DNA of 64,000 bases from Megasphaera micronuciformis F0359. Lineage in GTDB: Bacteria; Bacillota; Negativicutes; Veillonellales; Megasphaeraceae. The DNA is taken from positions 1 to 64,000 of the forward strand of contig NZ_GL538209.1 in assembly GCF_000165735.1 (NCBI RefSeq), in the 5' to 3' direction. Position numbers and translations under genes: made by a program. Under the pieces are notes generated by a model. That model did no database searches. It was not told the DNA's origin and saw only the letters and a list, made by a program, of their open reading frames with translations. Shown here piece after piece: positions 41,204-51,069 of this stretch. Each line of letters begins with the position of its first letter. Position 1 is the stretch's first letter.

Positions 41204-44200
41204 ATGAATGCATACACTCTTTCAAATTTGACGGATATGGTTAAAGAAGGCTTGCATACAAGACGATTTTTAAAACAAATCAATCTTACGGCAGAAGCCT
41301 TGGACCGTATTATTACACGAACTTCTGTAGATGAGGCCGTTGCGGAAGTCGCATTCATGACAAATGAAGACGGTCGTTTTAGAACCGAGGCCGTACCGGG
41401 TGTTTTAAAGCGGCATATACCGGTGCTGGTAAACGAGCCGTCATGCGGTTGGTTAAAATATTGTTATTACTATATACTGGCCCGTATTTATCCGGAAAAT
41501 GTGGCTTATTGGACAGACGATCACATTGAAACGGTGCTGTCTCGAGATGATGAGTACGGATTGGGACGTGCCGTTGTGTTGCAGATTTTGCGTAGCCTAT
41601 ATAGATTTGAACGCCGATATCTTCCGTTTTCTCCTTTACGGGAAATGAGATTTTTGTCGCCGGAAGAGATTATAGAAAACGGCTTTAGTGAAGAATATCT
41701 GAAACTTCGCGACATCAGTACGGAGTATTATATTTATGAATTTATGCGTATCGGCTATGCCATTACCCCTTACGATACACTGGGACATATAGGAGGGGTG
41801 CATTATGTGGCTGTATACGCGGCACGGCAACTTTTTGCCGCCGGGGTGCCCGTTGATGTAGCCATTGTATCCGGAGCGGCAGCTGTACATGACATAGGAA
41901 AGTACGGGTCCAAGAAGAGCGAAGAACGCAGAGTTCCGTACCTGCACTATTTTTATACGGATCTTTGTTGTCGCCGTGTAGGTATCCCCGAAATCGGTCA
42001 TATTGCGGCAAACCACTCTGTTTGGGATTTGGAACTGGAAAACTTGCCGGTTGAGGCGTTGTTATTAATTTATGCTGATTTTCGCGTTAAAAGTCGGCGA
42101 GAAAACGGTCGTGAAAAAGTTTGTTTCTATACATTAAAAGAAGCTTTTGATGTTATTTTGCAAAAGCTGGATAATGTAGACGAGGCTAAAAAGCATCGCT
42201 ATCAAAGAGTGTACGAGAAGTTGGCCGACTTTGAACAATATATGACTATGTCCGGTGTCAATACGGTTTTACCTGATGATTTTTCCGATTGGCCGGCCAG
42301 TCCGGGAAAACGTGAGAATGAGGAGCCTGTGTTGCAGGAAGGGGAATCGGTCGTTCGCGCTTTGACCTATACGGCTATTGATCACAATATCCGTATGATG
42401 CGTCTTTTCCAAAAAGGGAATGAGTTTTCACGTTTTTTGGAAGGGGCTCGCAGTGAGCGCAGTTGGAAGAATGTACGTAATTACATAAGTACGCTTGAAG
42501 AGTATTTTACATATATGACGGAGCGCCAGAAAACGATTACACTGCAATTTCTTTATGAAATTTTGTCGTATCAGGATGTAGACATTCGTATGCAGGCTGC
42601 CAGATTGATGGGAAATATTGTCGCGACTTTTGAAGAAAAGTATCGAAAGGAAATTCCCGAAGGCGTTACTTTACCCCCCAGAGAGGTAACCAGTGCCGGC
42701 CTTTTCGCACATTACATGTCGCTAATCGTAAAGCCCGGCTGGCGTTTTACGCAGCAACATCGGAACTGGATTTCCTACTGCCTGGGAGAATTTGTGCAAA
42801 GTGCCTTACAATATTGTGATGAAGATGAGCGCCGGGAATATTTGGATATTTTACAACGATACTATAGCCGCACGAACTATCAAAGTGAGATTTTCATTGT
42901 CTTGCTTACTGCCTTGAATCGCGCTGATATTATACAGGGTGCAACGGGATTTATTGAAACCTTGGGGACTTTTATCGAAGCGGCTTTGAGTCATGCCGAT
43001 TTAAATGTACGCGTTGCGGCTTTGCGTTGCAAAGCCACTCTGGTAGATGCGTATGATGAGGAGATGTACTTTGCCGACTTGTTGAAGACCTTGAGACTTT
43101 CGGCTAATGAGGCGGACTTAAATGAAGAATCGGGGGCTCTTTTTCTGGACAATTTGAAGATGAGCACTCACTGGGTCATTAAGGCCGCTAATATAGAGAT
43201 TCTTTTACACTTTTTACAAATGACACATCAGCCGAGCAGCGTTATGCACTTGGGCACGCATTTAGCCAATGTTTTGAAAGTCAGCGAAAGTTGTTTCGTT
43301 AGAGCCGCCGCCGGTGCGGCTTTGTTGCGAGTTGCCTCCCATATGACGTTTACACAACGCAATGAAATTGCCGTGGAACTGTTTAACGGTCTCGAATTGG
43401 GAGATTTGCGCATATCAAAGTATGTTCCCGAATATTTAGGCCGGCTTGTATTACAACTGTCGCCGAGCGAAGTGGATGAATTTATCGGTAATATTGAAAA
43501 TCAAATTGTAACGGCCACGACTCATGTAGCCGCCTCAATGGTTCATACGGTGGGTGTCATGGTCGGCAATTTTCAGGAATTTGCCGAACGCTTTCCCCAG
43601 GAAGAAATTCGAAACGAGAGTCGGAAACGGCGATTACTGTATATCATGATTAAGACATATGCGCACTTTAACAGGGAACTGAGTCGCGATGCCTTTAGAC
43701 AAATGGGGCGGTTTATCTTTGCCAACCCTGTCTTGTCTTTGGATGAAGTGGATTTTTTCTTTTCTCATGCGTATAAGAAATTGCTCGTCTTATTGTCTGA
43801 GCAACGAGAAGAGGCTCTCGATTTTTATAACAATGCGGCAGTGCTTAATCACATTTATCGCTATATCGGGATTCATCGATTGGAACGGGAACGTTTTGAT
43901 TTTGCCCCACCTCGCAAGGTGTGCTTTTATCCGGGAACCTTCGATCCTTTCAGCCTGGGCCATAAAGCGATTGCCATTCAGATTCGAGATTTGGGCTTTG
44001 ACGTGTATTTGGCACTTGATGAATTTTCTTGGTCGAAGCATACACAGCCGCGCTTGATGCGAAGGAAGATTATGAATATGTCCGTTGCCGATAAAGAGCA
44101 TATTTACCCCTTCCCCGACGATATTTCTATCAATATGGCTAACCCGTCCGACCTGAAGAGGTTGAAAGAAATTTTTGCGGGTCGCGAACTGTACTTGGCT

Positions 44201-46027
44201 GTCGGTACGGACGTTATAGAAAATGCGTCGGCATACAGAAATGAGCCGTCGGAACACTCAGTTCACACATTGAATCATATTGCTTTTGAGCGGGAGACAA
44301 GAGACGGAAAATACGATCCCGAATCGTTTTGTCATCCCGTACAGGGAGACTTAATCACCTTAAAGCTGGATAAGTTTTATGAGGATATCAGCTCTACGCG
44401 TATTCGTGAGAACATCGACTTAAATCGGGATATATCGAATCTTATCGATGCGGTGGCACAGCAGTTTATTTATGAAAATAATTTATATTTACGTGAACCG
44501 GCATACAAGCACGTTTTTGATGCAAAGAACATGGATATAAGCCTCTTTGAAACGCATCAAAAGAGTGAAGAGATGCCGTCTGCAGGAGAATTGAATGCCG
44601 CAGGCTACGACGGTATGTGTGTTTCATCCTATGTTTGCCGTGATGATGTTCGTTCTTTGTATATAGAGTGGACCGAAAAGGAACGACAAGTCATCGCTTA
44701 TGCGGCGGCTCATCATGTGGGTATTCGTGAATTGCACACCGAATTCGGTGATACGGATATTGCGTCTCGCATCCGTGAGGCTGCGGAAGGATCCGTTGCG
44801 TCCATCGGCTTCCTTTATACCCGGATGGCGGTTGCAGCGGGAGATATTCGGGAAATTCTTATTACGGAGCTGATGACCGCTCTTATTGCCCAAGATTATG
44901 CATATGCCTTGTATCACCCTGTTGATGCGGTCGGCGGCTACGGGGATGAAGCGATGATTGAGGCCTTGCAAGACAGAGGATTTCAGAATATTGCCCCGCC
45001 CGGAGCCGATCCGGTATATGCCGTCAGCCTGAAGAGTCCCGTGGTTCTTTTTAGAGATGTGGAAACTGTTTTGAAAAATCCGTTTAACAAGAACCTTACG
45101 GTATTACAGGCTTTGGATAAGGCTCATGAACGGTTGCTGGAAACCATGCGACGCATTTATCCGGGAAAGCTTATTCTTTCCTTTACCCCGAGCGTTGTAC
45201 ACAAAAAGATTATTAATGAGGCCGTGCGCTTGAACGGGGTTTCCGCAGTAAATGACGGTAAACGACGTTACGGTCCGTACATGTCCGTACCCTTCGGTAA
45301 GACCTTAAGTGATGTCTTAATACCCAATACGGTAACGAAGGCTTTACACATAGAAAAGTATTTTGAACGGTCTGTGCGAGGTTTTAAAATGGCGGAATCA
45401 CGGTACTATTCGTCTGTAATAAATCAGGTAAAGACTATCCGCTCCTTTAATCGGCCGGTGATGTTGATTGACGATTTATTACATAAGGGTTATCGCATGC
45501 GTATGCTCGTTCCTTATTTAGAGGAATGCGGAATCGATATTAAGGCCGTCTTAACAGGTGTAATGACAGGTCGGGCGGCCGATATGATGAGTGAATGGGG
45601 AATACGGGCTGAGTGTGCTTACTTTCTGCCTACTCTGGAGGTATGGCTGAATGAACGCGACTGTTATCCTTTCTTAGGGGGCGACAGTATTATGCAGGCT
45701 GACGGAAGCGGCGATGACAATCCGTTCATCAATCTTGTCTTGCCTTATGTAAAACCCGGATTTATCGGTAAGGGGGATGACGAGGCCGTATACCGGTATT
45801 CGCTCACTTGCCTGAAAAATGCACTGCACATTATGGAAACTTTGCAGGAGACATATCAGCAGACATTTGAAAGACGCCTAACTTTGAAACGTCTGGGTGA
45901 GGTGGTTTCACCCTTGCGCATTCCCGATATGAACCCCGGAGTAATCTTTGATAAGAGTATGAATCCGTCACGGTTTATAGAAAATGATATTGAACAATTA
46001 CTAAGATTTCGATGGAAAAATTCGTAG
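41204..46027 (+). CDS. Giant multidomain protein: HD domain, HEAT-like repeats, NMNAT-like, GNAT-like and PRTase-like domains
   Basis: A 1607-residue protein, ATG behind GGAG at 41193-41196. From the N-terminus: an HD phosphohydrolase-like domain (about 190-300; GHIGGVHYVAV with His200, AAVHDIGKYG with His229-Asp230, ANHSVWD with His271, YADFR); helical HEAT-like repeats (about 400-880); a nucleotidyltransferase domain of the NadD/cytidylyltransferase superfamily with FYPGTFDPFSLGHKA (about 908-922, the TxGH-like loop) and EDISSTRIREN (about 1060-1070, the ISSTxIR loop); a GNAT-like segment (about 1140-1265); and a phosphoribosyltransferase-like domain with VMLIDDLLHKGYRMRMLV (about 1419-1436). 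This looks like nucleotide or cofactor chemistry in a single chain. It is the first gene of three in one run. Function unknown. Confidence 0.85.
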   Translation: MNAYTLSNLTDMVKEGLHTRRFLKQINLTAEALDRIITRTSVDEAVAEVAFMTNEDGRFRTEAVPGVLKRHIPVLVNEPSCGWLKYCYYYILARIYPENVAYWTDDHIETVLSRDDEYGLGRAVVLQILRSLYRFERRYLPFSPLREMRFLSPEEIIENGFSEEYLKLRDISTEYYIYEFMRIGYAITPYDTLGHIGGVHYVAVYAARQLFAAGVPVDVAIVSGAAAVHDIGKYGSKKSEERRVPYLHYFYTDLCCRRVGIPEIGHIAANHSVWDLELENLPVEALLLIYADFRVKSRRENGREKVCFYTLKEAFDVILQKLDNVDEAKKHRYQRVYEKLADFEQYMTMSGVNTVLPDDFSDWPASPGKRENEEPVLQEGESVVRALTYTAIDHNIRMMRLFQKGNEFSRFLEGARSERSWKNVRNYISTLEEYFTYMTERQKTITLQFLYEILSYQDVDIRMQAARLMGNIVATFEEKYRKEIPEGVTLPPREVTSAGLFAHYMSLIVKPGWRFTQQHRNWISYCLGEFVQSALQYCDEDERREYLDILQRYYSRTNYQSEIFIVLLTALNRADIIQGATGFIETLGTFIEAALSHADLNVRVAALRCKATLVDAYDEEMYFADLLKTLRLSANEADLNEESGALFLDNLKMSTHWVIKAANIEILLHFLQMTHQPSSVMHLGTHLANVLKVSESCFVRAAAGAALLRVASHMTFTQRNEIAVELFNGLELGDLRISKYVPEYLGRLVLQLSPSEVDEFIGNIENQIVTATTHVAASMVHTVGVMVGNFQEFAERFPQEEIRNESRKRRLLYIMIKTYAHFNRELSRDAFRQMGRFIFANPVLSLDEVDFFFSHAYKKLLVLLSEQREEALDFYNNAAVLNHIYRYIGIHRLERERFDFAPPRKVCFYPGTFDPFSLGHKAIAIQIRDLGFDVYLALDEFSWSKHTQPRLMRRKIMNMSVADKEHIYPFPDDISINMANPSDLKRLKEIFAGRELYLAVGTDVIENASAYRNEPSEHSVHTLNHIAFERETRDGKYDPESFCHPVQGDLITLKLDKFYEDISSTRIRENIDLNRDISNLIDAVAQQFIYENNLYLREPAYKHVFDAKNMDISLFETHQKSEEMPSAGELNAAGYDGMCVSSYVCRDDVRSLYIEWTEKERQVIAYAAAHHVGIRELHTEFGDTDIASRIREAAEGSVASIGFLYTRMAVAAGDIREILITELMTALIAQDYAYALYHPVDAVGGYGDEAMIEALQDRGFQNIAPPGADPVYAVSLKSPVVLFRDVETVLKNPFNKNLTVLQALDKAHERLLETMRRIYPGKLILSFTPSVVHKKIINEAVRLNGVSAVNDGKRRYGPYMSVPFGKTLSDVLIPNTVTKALHIEKYFERSVRGFKMAESRYYSSVINQVKTIRSFNRPVMLIDDLLHKGYRMRMLVPYLEECGIDIKAVLTGVMTGRAADMMSEWGIRAECAYFLPTLEVWLNERDCYPFLGGDSIMQADGSGDDNPFINLVLPYVKPGFIGKGDDEAVYRYSLTCLKNALHIMETLQETYQQTFERRLTLKRLGEVVSPLRIPDMNPGVIFDKSMNPSRFIENDIEQLLRFRWKNS

Positions 46028-46048
46028 GTTCTAAATAGGAGATATATC

Positions 46049-47014
46049 ATGTATATTCATGATTTACCAAAGGAAGCGGGCATTCTTAAGACTATAGACT
46101 TAGTTGCGTTTCAAATGCCGCAACGGCGTTTGAAAGTAAATATTGCGGCTCTCGGTGATGTAGGGACTACTATGCTGACAGGTCTGCGCCTTTTAGGCGG
46201 AGATTGTCTTGACCGATGCGGTATGTATGACATTAACAAGGCCAATCTGGAACGGCTGGAAATGGAGATGAATCAAATCATTTATCCTGACGGGTCTGTG
46301 CGGGTGCCGCCCGTTGAAATTGTGACGGAAGAGACACTCTTTGATTGTGATGTCTTTATCTTTTGTGCTACTAAGGCTGTGCCGCCGGTAAGTGTCGGAG
46401 GGGATGTGCGCATGGCCCAGTACGAAGCAAACAAAGGATTGGTGAAGCATTTTGCTTGTTTAGCTCGCGAACGAAAATTCTCCGGGCTGACCTGCATCGT
46501 GTCGGATCCCGTGGATCCGTTATGTCGAGTGTTTTTAAAAGAAGCGGCAGTGCCGCCCGGATATGTGCAAGGATTCGGCTTGGGAGTGATGTACGGACGA
46601 GCCTTGTATTATGCTGAAAAAAACGGTATAGGTGAAAGATTTAAAGCCGAGGGGCGCGTATACGGGCCGCACGGGGCCGATTTAGTCGTAGCCGACAGTT
46701 TGAAGGATTATGATGACGAACTTTCTCGACAGTTAACGGAGAGGGTCGTAACGGCTAATCTTGTTGTCCGTGATTTGGGCTACAAACCGTATATTGCCCC
46801 GGCCTTGTCATCAGCGGCACTGTCTATTCTTTATGCCTTACGCGGACAATGGCATTACGGTTCAGTGTGGTTGGGAGATGAAGAACGGGGGGCATTTATG
46901 GGGGTGCGAAACAGATTTATCTCCGGACATATAGAGTATGAAGACCCGGATCTTCCCGATGACTTGTATAGGCGGATTTGTAAGGCTTACTTGACCCTTT
47001 GCACTTTGTCGTAA
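46049..47014 (+). CDS. LDH/MDH-like NAD-dependent dehydrogenase, atypical
   Basis: A 321-residue Rossmann protein. The nucleotide-binding loop is VNIAALGDVGTTMLTGLRLLGG (about 30-51; a G-x-V-G variant of the lactate/malate dehydrogenase loop). SDPVDPLCRVF (about 151-161) corresponds to the NPVD motif of that family and YGPHGADLVVADS (about 207-219) to the GEHGD catalytic-histidine motif. The second half is all-alpha/beta like the LDH catalytic domain. It differs enough from LDH and MDH that the substrate cannot be assigned. AGGAGA precedes the ATG and it starts 21 bases after the giant gene, so it belongs to the same operon. Confidence 0.82.
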   Translation: MYIHDLPKEAGILKTIDLVAFQMPQRRLKVNIAALGDVGTTMLTGLRLLGGDCLDRCGMYDINKANLERLEMEMNQIIYPDGSVRVPPVEIVTEETLFDCDVFIFCATKAVPPVSVGGDVRMAQYEANKGLVKHFACLARERKFSGLTCIVSDPVDPLCRVFLKEAAVPPGYVQGFGLGVMYGRALYYAEKNGIGERFKAEGRVYGPHGADLVVADSLKDYDDELSRQLTERVVTANLVVRDLGYKPYIAPALSSAALSILYALRGQWHYGSVWLGDEERGAFMGVRNRFISGHIEYEDPDLPDDLYRRICKAYLTLCTLS

Positions 47015-47030
47015 AAAGGACGGTGATATC

Positions 47031-48098
47031 ATGTACATCATCCGATTACAAGGCGGTGACGAAACGGTACGCAGGCGTCAGGATGAGGCTTTAAAACAAG
47101 CGTTGGTCGGACACAAGTATATCCGGACGGAGACCCCGGAAGAGTTGCAGGACTTAACGGGGCGCTTAGAGGGGAGTGCGTGTCTGTTTGTCATAGCATT
47201 GGGTGCAGGCGGTTATAATGAGGCATACAGAAAACTCGTTGCCGTATTATACGAAAACAAGACCTTGTTGGCAGGTGTTCGTGGCGGCATTCTTGTTGAC
47301 GGACCCGATGAATTATTTACTAAAAAGACGGCACGTGAGTTGTTATTTATAGCTAATCGTGCCGGTTGCATCTTTCCCGGTACCCCGCTTGTAGAAGGCA
47401 CGGGATCATTATATAATTTTACTGTTCGTGCCCGCATCAGAAAGGTTTCCAAGAAAGAGGCCTATATACTTGCCGTTTGCGATCTGGTAGAAAAGCTGTC
47501 CGGCCCCTTACCGCAACAGCCTGAAACAACGAGGCTTCTTGTCGTGCATGCGAGCCGGCATTCCACATCAAACACCTTACTTTTATGGGAAATGGTGAAA
47601 AAAAATTTGACGGCAGCGACGTGTGTAGAAGAAATCTCCCTCCTTGACGGGGAACTGATTGATTGTCGCGGGTGTGCTTACGAAATGTGTTTGCATTACG
47701 GGGAGCAGAGTGCCTGCTTTTACGGCGGGCATATGGTGGAATCCGTATATCCGGCTTTGAAACGATGCAATGCCCTTCTGCTCGCATGTCCCAATTACAA
47801 TGATGCCGTGGGAGCTAATATGGCGGCCTTTTTTAATCGTCTGACGGCACTGTTTCGTTCCGAATACGATAATTTTGCGGCAAAGCGCTTGTATGCTCTG
47901 GTAGTTTCCGGTTATAGCGGCGGGGACATTGTGGCTGAGCAAATCGCCTCAACCATGTGTCTTAACAAAAATTTCATGTTACCGCCGTATTTTGCCCTCG
48001 TTGAGACGGCACACGAACCGAAGAGCATTCTTGCGTGTGAAAAGATAGAAGAAAAGGCACGCCTAATGGCTTCTCATATAGAAGGAAAGTATAAATAG
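47031..48098 (+). CDS. NADPH-dependent FMN reductase-like flavoprotein with Cys motif
   Basis: A 355-residue protein. The C-terminal 200 residues carry a flavodoxin-like FMN fold: LLVVHASRHSTSNTLLLWEMV (about 165-185, phosphate loop), then LIDCRGCAYEMCLHYGEQSACFYG (about 207-230, a Cys-rich CxxCxxxxC...C motif as in iron-sulfur flavoproteins), and LLLACPNYNDAVGANMAAFFNRL (about 250-272, flavin site). The N-terminal 150 residues (RLQGGDETVRRRQDEALKQ...) form another alpha/beta domain I do not recognise. It follows the dehydrogenase by 16 bases and completes the three-gene operon. A cluster or flavin could shuttle electrons to the dehydrogenase. This is inference. Confidence 0.82.
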   Translation: MYIIRLQGGDETVRRRQDEALKQALVGHKYIRTETPEELQDLTGRLEGSACLFVIALGAGGYNEAYRKLVAVLYENKTLLAGVRGGILVDGPDELFTKKTARELLFIANRAGCIFPGTPLVEGTGSLYNFTVRARIRKVSKKEAYILAVCDLVEKLSGPLPQQPETTRLLVVHASRHSTSNTLLLWEMVKKNLTAATCVEEISLLDGELIDCRGCAYEMCLHYGEQSACFYGGHMVESVYPALKRCNALLLACPNYNDAVGANMAAFFNRLTALFRSEYDNFAAKRLYALVVSGYSGGDIVAEQIASTMCLNKNFMLPPYFALVETAHEPKSILACEKIEEKARLMASHIEGKYK

Positions 48099-48101
48099 TG
48101 T

Positions 48102-48129
48102 TTGCAGGTACCCGTATTTGTATTATAAT
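48102..48129 (+). promoter_or_regulatory. Promoter of pta
   Basis: TTGCAG (48102-48107), 16-base spacer, TATAAT (48124-48129), 48 bases before the start codon. Confidence 0.65.
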
Positions 48130-48176
48130 GTATTGGTATTAATTGTTATTAAGTAGCTATTAAGGGGTGGTACTCA

Positions 48177-49202
48177 ATGAGATTTACAGATGACTTGAAG
48201 GCTCGCGTAAGCAAGGCACAGAAAAGAATCGTCTTGCCCGAAACTAACAGCCGTCGTGTATTGAAAGCAGCTGAACGCGTATTGGCGGACGGTTTTGCCA
48301 AAATTATCCTGATCGGTAGTGAAGAACAGATTCACAAAGATGCCGAAAAATTCCAAATCACATTGGAAGGTGCTGAAATTATCGATCCTGCAACATATGC
48401 CCGTATGGACGAATTATGTGCTTATTTTGCAAAAAAACGTGAAAAAAAGGGCATGACACCGGAAAAAGCTCGTGAAATTATGCTGAATAATTACACTATG
48501 TTTGCTTGCGGTATCTTGGCTCTCGGCGATGCTGACGGTGTTGTATCCGGGGCGGCTACGACTTCGGCTGATGTTATTCGTGCCGGTTTACAGGTTATCG
48601 GGCCTAAGCCGGGCAATAAGACCGTATCAAGTGCCTTTATTTTGATTACCAATACTCCTCAGTACGGTGATAACGGTATTCTCGTTCTCGGTGACTGCGG
48701 CGTTATTCCTGATCCGACTGCTGAACAGTTGGCTGATATTGCTACTATGTGTGTTGATCGTGCACGTCGTACTGTTCAGATTCTTAACCCGAAGGTTGCT
48801 ATGCTTTCTTATTCCACTAAGGGAAGCGGCAGTGGCGGCTCTGTTGATGTTGTACGTGAAGCTGTCGAAATACTTAAGTCCCGTAACGTAGACTTCGAAT
48901 TTGACGGTGAAATTCAGGCCGATGCGGCTATCGTTCCGGAAGTCGGCGCAAATAAAGCTCCGGGTTCGAAAGTTGCAGGTCATGCCAATATTCTTGTATT
49001 CCCCAGCTTAGATGCGGCTAATATCGGGTACAAGTTGGTACAGCGTTTTGCCAATGCGACGGCTTTAGGACCCTTGGTACAAGGCCTTGCCAAACCGGTA
49101 CTTGACTTGTCTCGCGGTGCTTCGGCAGAAGATGTGGCGGACGTTGTTGCCGTTTGCTGCTCCGATGCTATTGCAGTAGATAAAGAAAAGAAAAACGCAT
49201 AA
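48177..49202 (+). CDS. pta: Phosphate acetyltransferase
   Basis: A 341-residue protein of the short Pta class (about 330 residues, without the N-terminal P-loop domain). Landmarks: RIVLPETNSRRVLKAAERVLADGFAKIILIG (about 17-48), DADGVVSGAATTSADVIRAGLQVIG (about 118-142), NTPQYGDNGILVLGDCGVIPDPTAEQLADIA (about 158-189), and SYSTKGSGSGGSVDVVREAV. It interconverts acetyl-CoA and acetyl phosphate, the substrate-level ATP step from acetyl-CoA with acetate kinase. No ackA gene is adjacent. AAGGGGTG sets the ATG. It is transcribed from its own promoter. Confidence 0.96.
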   Translation: MRFTDDLKARVSKAQKRIVLPETNSRRVLKAAERVLADGFAKIILIGSEEQIHKDAEKFQITLEGAEIIDPATYARMDELCAYFAKKREKKGMTPEKAREIMLNNYTMFACGILALGDADGVVSGAATTSADVIRAGLQVIGPKPGNKTVSSAFILITNTPQYGDNGILVLGDCGVIPDPTAEQLADIATMCVDRARRTVQILNPKVAMLSYSTKGSGSGGSVDVVREAVEILKSRNVDFEFDGEIQADAAIVPEVGANKAPGSKVAGHANILVFPSLDAANIGYKLVQRFANATALGPLVQGLAKPVLDLSRGASAEDVADVVAVCCSDAIAVDKEKKNA

Positions 49203-49210
49203 GTTTTATA

Positions 49211-49248
49211 AAAATCGGATTCGGTCTCGGCCGGGTCCGATTTTTTTC
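49211..49248 (+). terminator. Terminator of pta
   Basis: AAAAATCGGA (49211-49220) pairs with TCCGATTTTTTT (49237-49248), with inner TCGG/CCGG pairing and a strong T tract. Confidence 0.9.
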
Positions 49249-49320
49249 GTCTTAAGCTTGCTTTATCGAATGTGGTAAAATAGGGCATATAGAGTTTGAC
49301 GTAGATGCAGGAGGAACTTC

Positions 49321-51069
49321 GTGTCTTGGGAAATTGAACAAGAACTTAAAAATATAAGAAGTGCAGAACGGGGATATTACTCATATCCCTTCGGCACGAG
49401 ACGGACTATGGCTGTCTGTTACGCCAATACATACGAAGTAGCCATGAGTAATTTGGGATTTCAAATCGTCTACGATATTGTCAATAAACGGAATGATTGG
49501 CAATGCGAACGAGCATTTCTGCCTGACGGCAAGTTGGCCGGTTTATATGAAAAGTCAAATACGCCCTTGCTAACTGTAGAAAATGCCCGTCCTGTAAGAG
49601 ACTTTGAAGTGGTCGGAATTTCCGTTAATTTTGAAATGGATTATTTCCATGTACCGGAACTGTTGGCACGCAGTCGGATCACGGTTCTTGCGTCCGAACG
49701 AGGGGAAGACGAGCCGTTGGTTGTTATGGGTGGGCCGGTAGCCTTCTTCAATCCCGAACCGCTTACTCCGTTTATCGATGTATGCATTGTCGGTGAAGGG
49801 GAAACGACGATTCCCGACTTCCTTGATTGCCTTAATGAATGTAAGGAAAGAGGATATACGAGAAAAGAGACCTTGAAGGCACTGGCGAAGGTACCGGGAA
49901 TGTACATACCGTCCTTATATGAACACCGCTATGATGAAACGGGACGGTTATTGGCCATCATACGGCATGACGGAGCCCCTTTAAAGGTAGAACGGCAATG
50001 GGCAGAGTTAACTTTACCGGGAGAAACGGTAGTCGATACGCCGCATACTGAATTCGGTGCCATGTATTTGGTGGAAGTAGGGCGCGGTTGCGGTCGCCAT
50101 TGTCGATTTTGTATGGCCGGATATTGCTATCGTAAGCCGCGCATGCGACCTCTGGCGTATGTAAAAGAGGCGGTTTTGCGCGGCAAGGCGGCGGGAAAGA
50201 AAATCGGTCTCATGGGAGCGGCTATTTCCGATTATCCACACATTGACGAATTGGTTGAATTTATTCGCAGTGAAAAATTATCGTTTTCCTGTGCGTCTTT
50301 GCGAGCCGATTCGATAACGCCGGTAATCGTCAAAGGCCTTGCAGAAAGCGGGCAGAAAACGATTACGCTGGCGCCTGAAGCCGGCAGTGTACATATGCGT
50401 AACATTATTAATAAAGGAATTGAAGAAGAACATCTGATGCATTCGGTCGATTTGGCTACAGCAGCAGGTATTAAACATGTCCGTATGTACATTATGGTGG
50501 GACTGCCGATGGAAACGGACGAAGATATACAGGGAATTATCGACATGACGTTGCGTGTGCGTGATCACATGTCGTCCATAGGCAATATGAGTAAAATTAC
50601 GCTGAGTATCAACCCCTTTATCCCAAAGCCGTGTACACCTTTTCAGTGGATGGCCGTAACGGACAAAAAGACGGTTGATGCCCGGTTGGCCTCTATCAAG
50701 GCGGCTTTTAAAAAGGACAGGCGTATTGAAGTGTTAATCGAATCAACTCGGGAATGTTATATACAGGCCATTCTTTCACGTGGCGACAGACGGGTCGGTG
50801 CCGTCTTGGCAAAGTCATGGGAGTACGGCGGTGTGAAGGGATGGAAACGGGCTGTGAAAGAGTTGAAATTCGACAGTGACGCCTTTTTATACAGACAGCG
50901 GGATTTAGATGAAATTCTGCCTTGGGCCGTTCTTGATACGGGATTGAAAGAAGGCTATTTAGAGGAAGAATTAGTTAAAGCCGAGAAGGGTGAGTATACA
51001 CTGCCCTGCTTTGACGGTTGTAAACGGTGCCGAGTTTGCGGAGGTTCTCATGACTGTCCGAATCTCTAA
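49321..51069 (+). CDS. B12-binding-type radical SAM protein, YgiQ/TIGR03960-like
   Basis: A 582-residue protein with GTG start (CAGGAGGAACTTC upstream). Residues about 1-210 form the N-terminal region with B12-binding-fold-like strands (VVGISVNFEMDYFHVPELLARSRI, VVMGGPVAFFNPEPLTPFIDVCIVGEGE). The radical SAM core begins near residue 255 with VEVGRGCGRHCRFCMAGYC, a CxxxCxxC cluster motif, and TLAPEAGSVHMRNIINKGI. The C-terminus has a cysteine-rich tail (CFDGCKRCRVCGGSHDCPNL). Proteins of this type are annotated as TIGR03960; their reaction is unknown. It overlaps the next gene by 20 bases, forming an operon with it. Confidence 0.85.
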   Translation: MSWEIEQELKNIRSAERGYYSYPFGTRRTMAVCYANTYEVAMSNLGFQIVYDIVNKRNDWQCERAFLPDGKLAGLYEKSNTPLLTVENARPVRDFEVVGISVNFEMDYFHVPELLARSRITVLASERGEDEPLVVMGGPVAFFNPEPLTPFIDVCIVGEGETTIPDFLDCLNECKERGYTRKETLKALAKVPGMYIPSLYEHRYDETGRLLAIIRHDGAPLKVERQWAELTLPGETVVDTPHTEFGAMYLVEVGRGCGRHCRFCMAGYCYRKPRMRPLAYVKEAVLRGKAAGKKIGLMGAAISDYPHIDELVEFIRSEKLSFSCASLRADSITPVIVKGLAESGQKTITLAPEAGSVHMRNIINKGIEEEHLMHSVDLATAAGIKHVRMYIMVGLPMETDEDIQGIIDMTLRVRDHMSSIGNMSKITLSINPFIPKPCTPFQWMAVTDKKTVDARLASIKAAFKKDRRIEVLIESTRECYIQAILSRGDRRVGAVLAKSWEYGGVKGWKRAVKELKFDSDAFLYRQRDLDEILPWAVLDTGLKEGYLEEELVKAEKGEYTLPCFDGCKRCRVCGGSHDCPNL

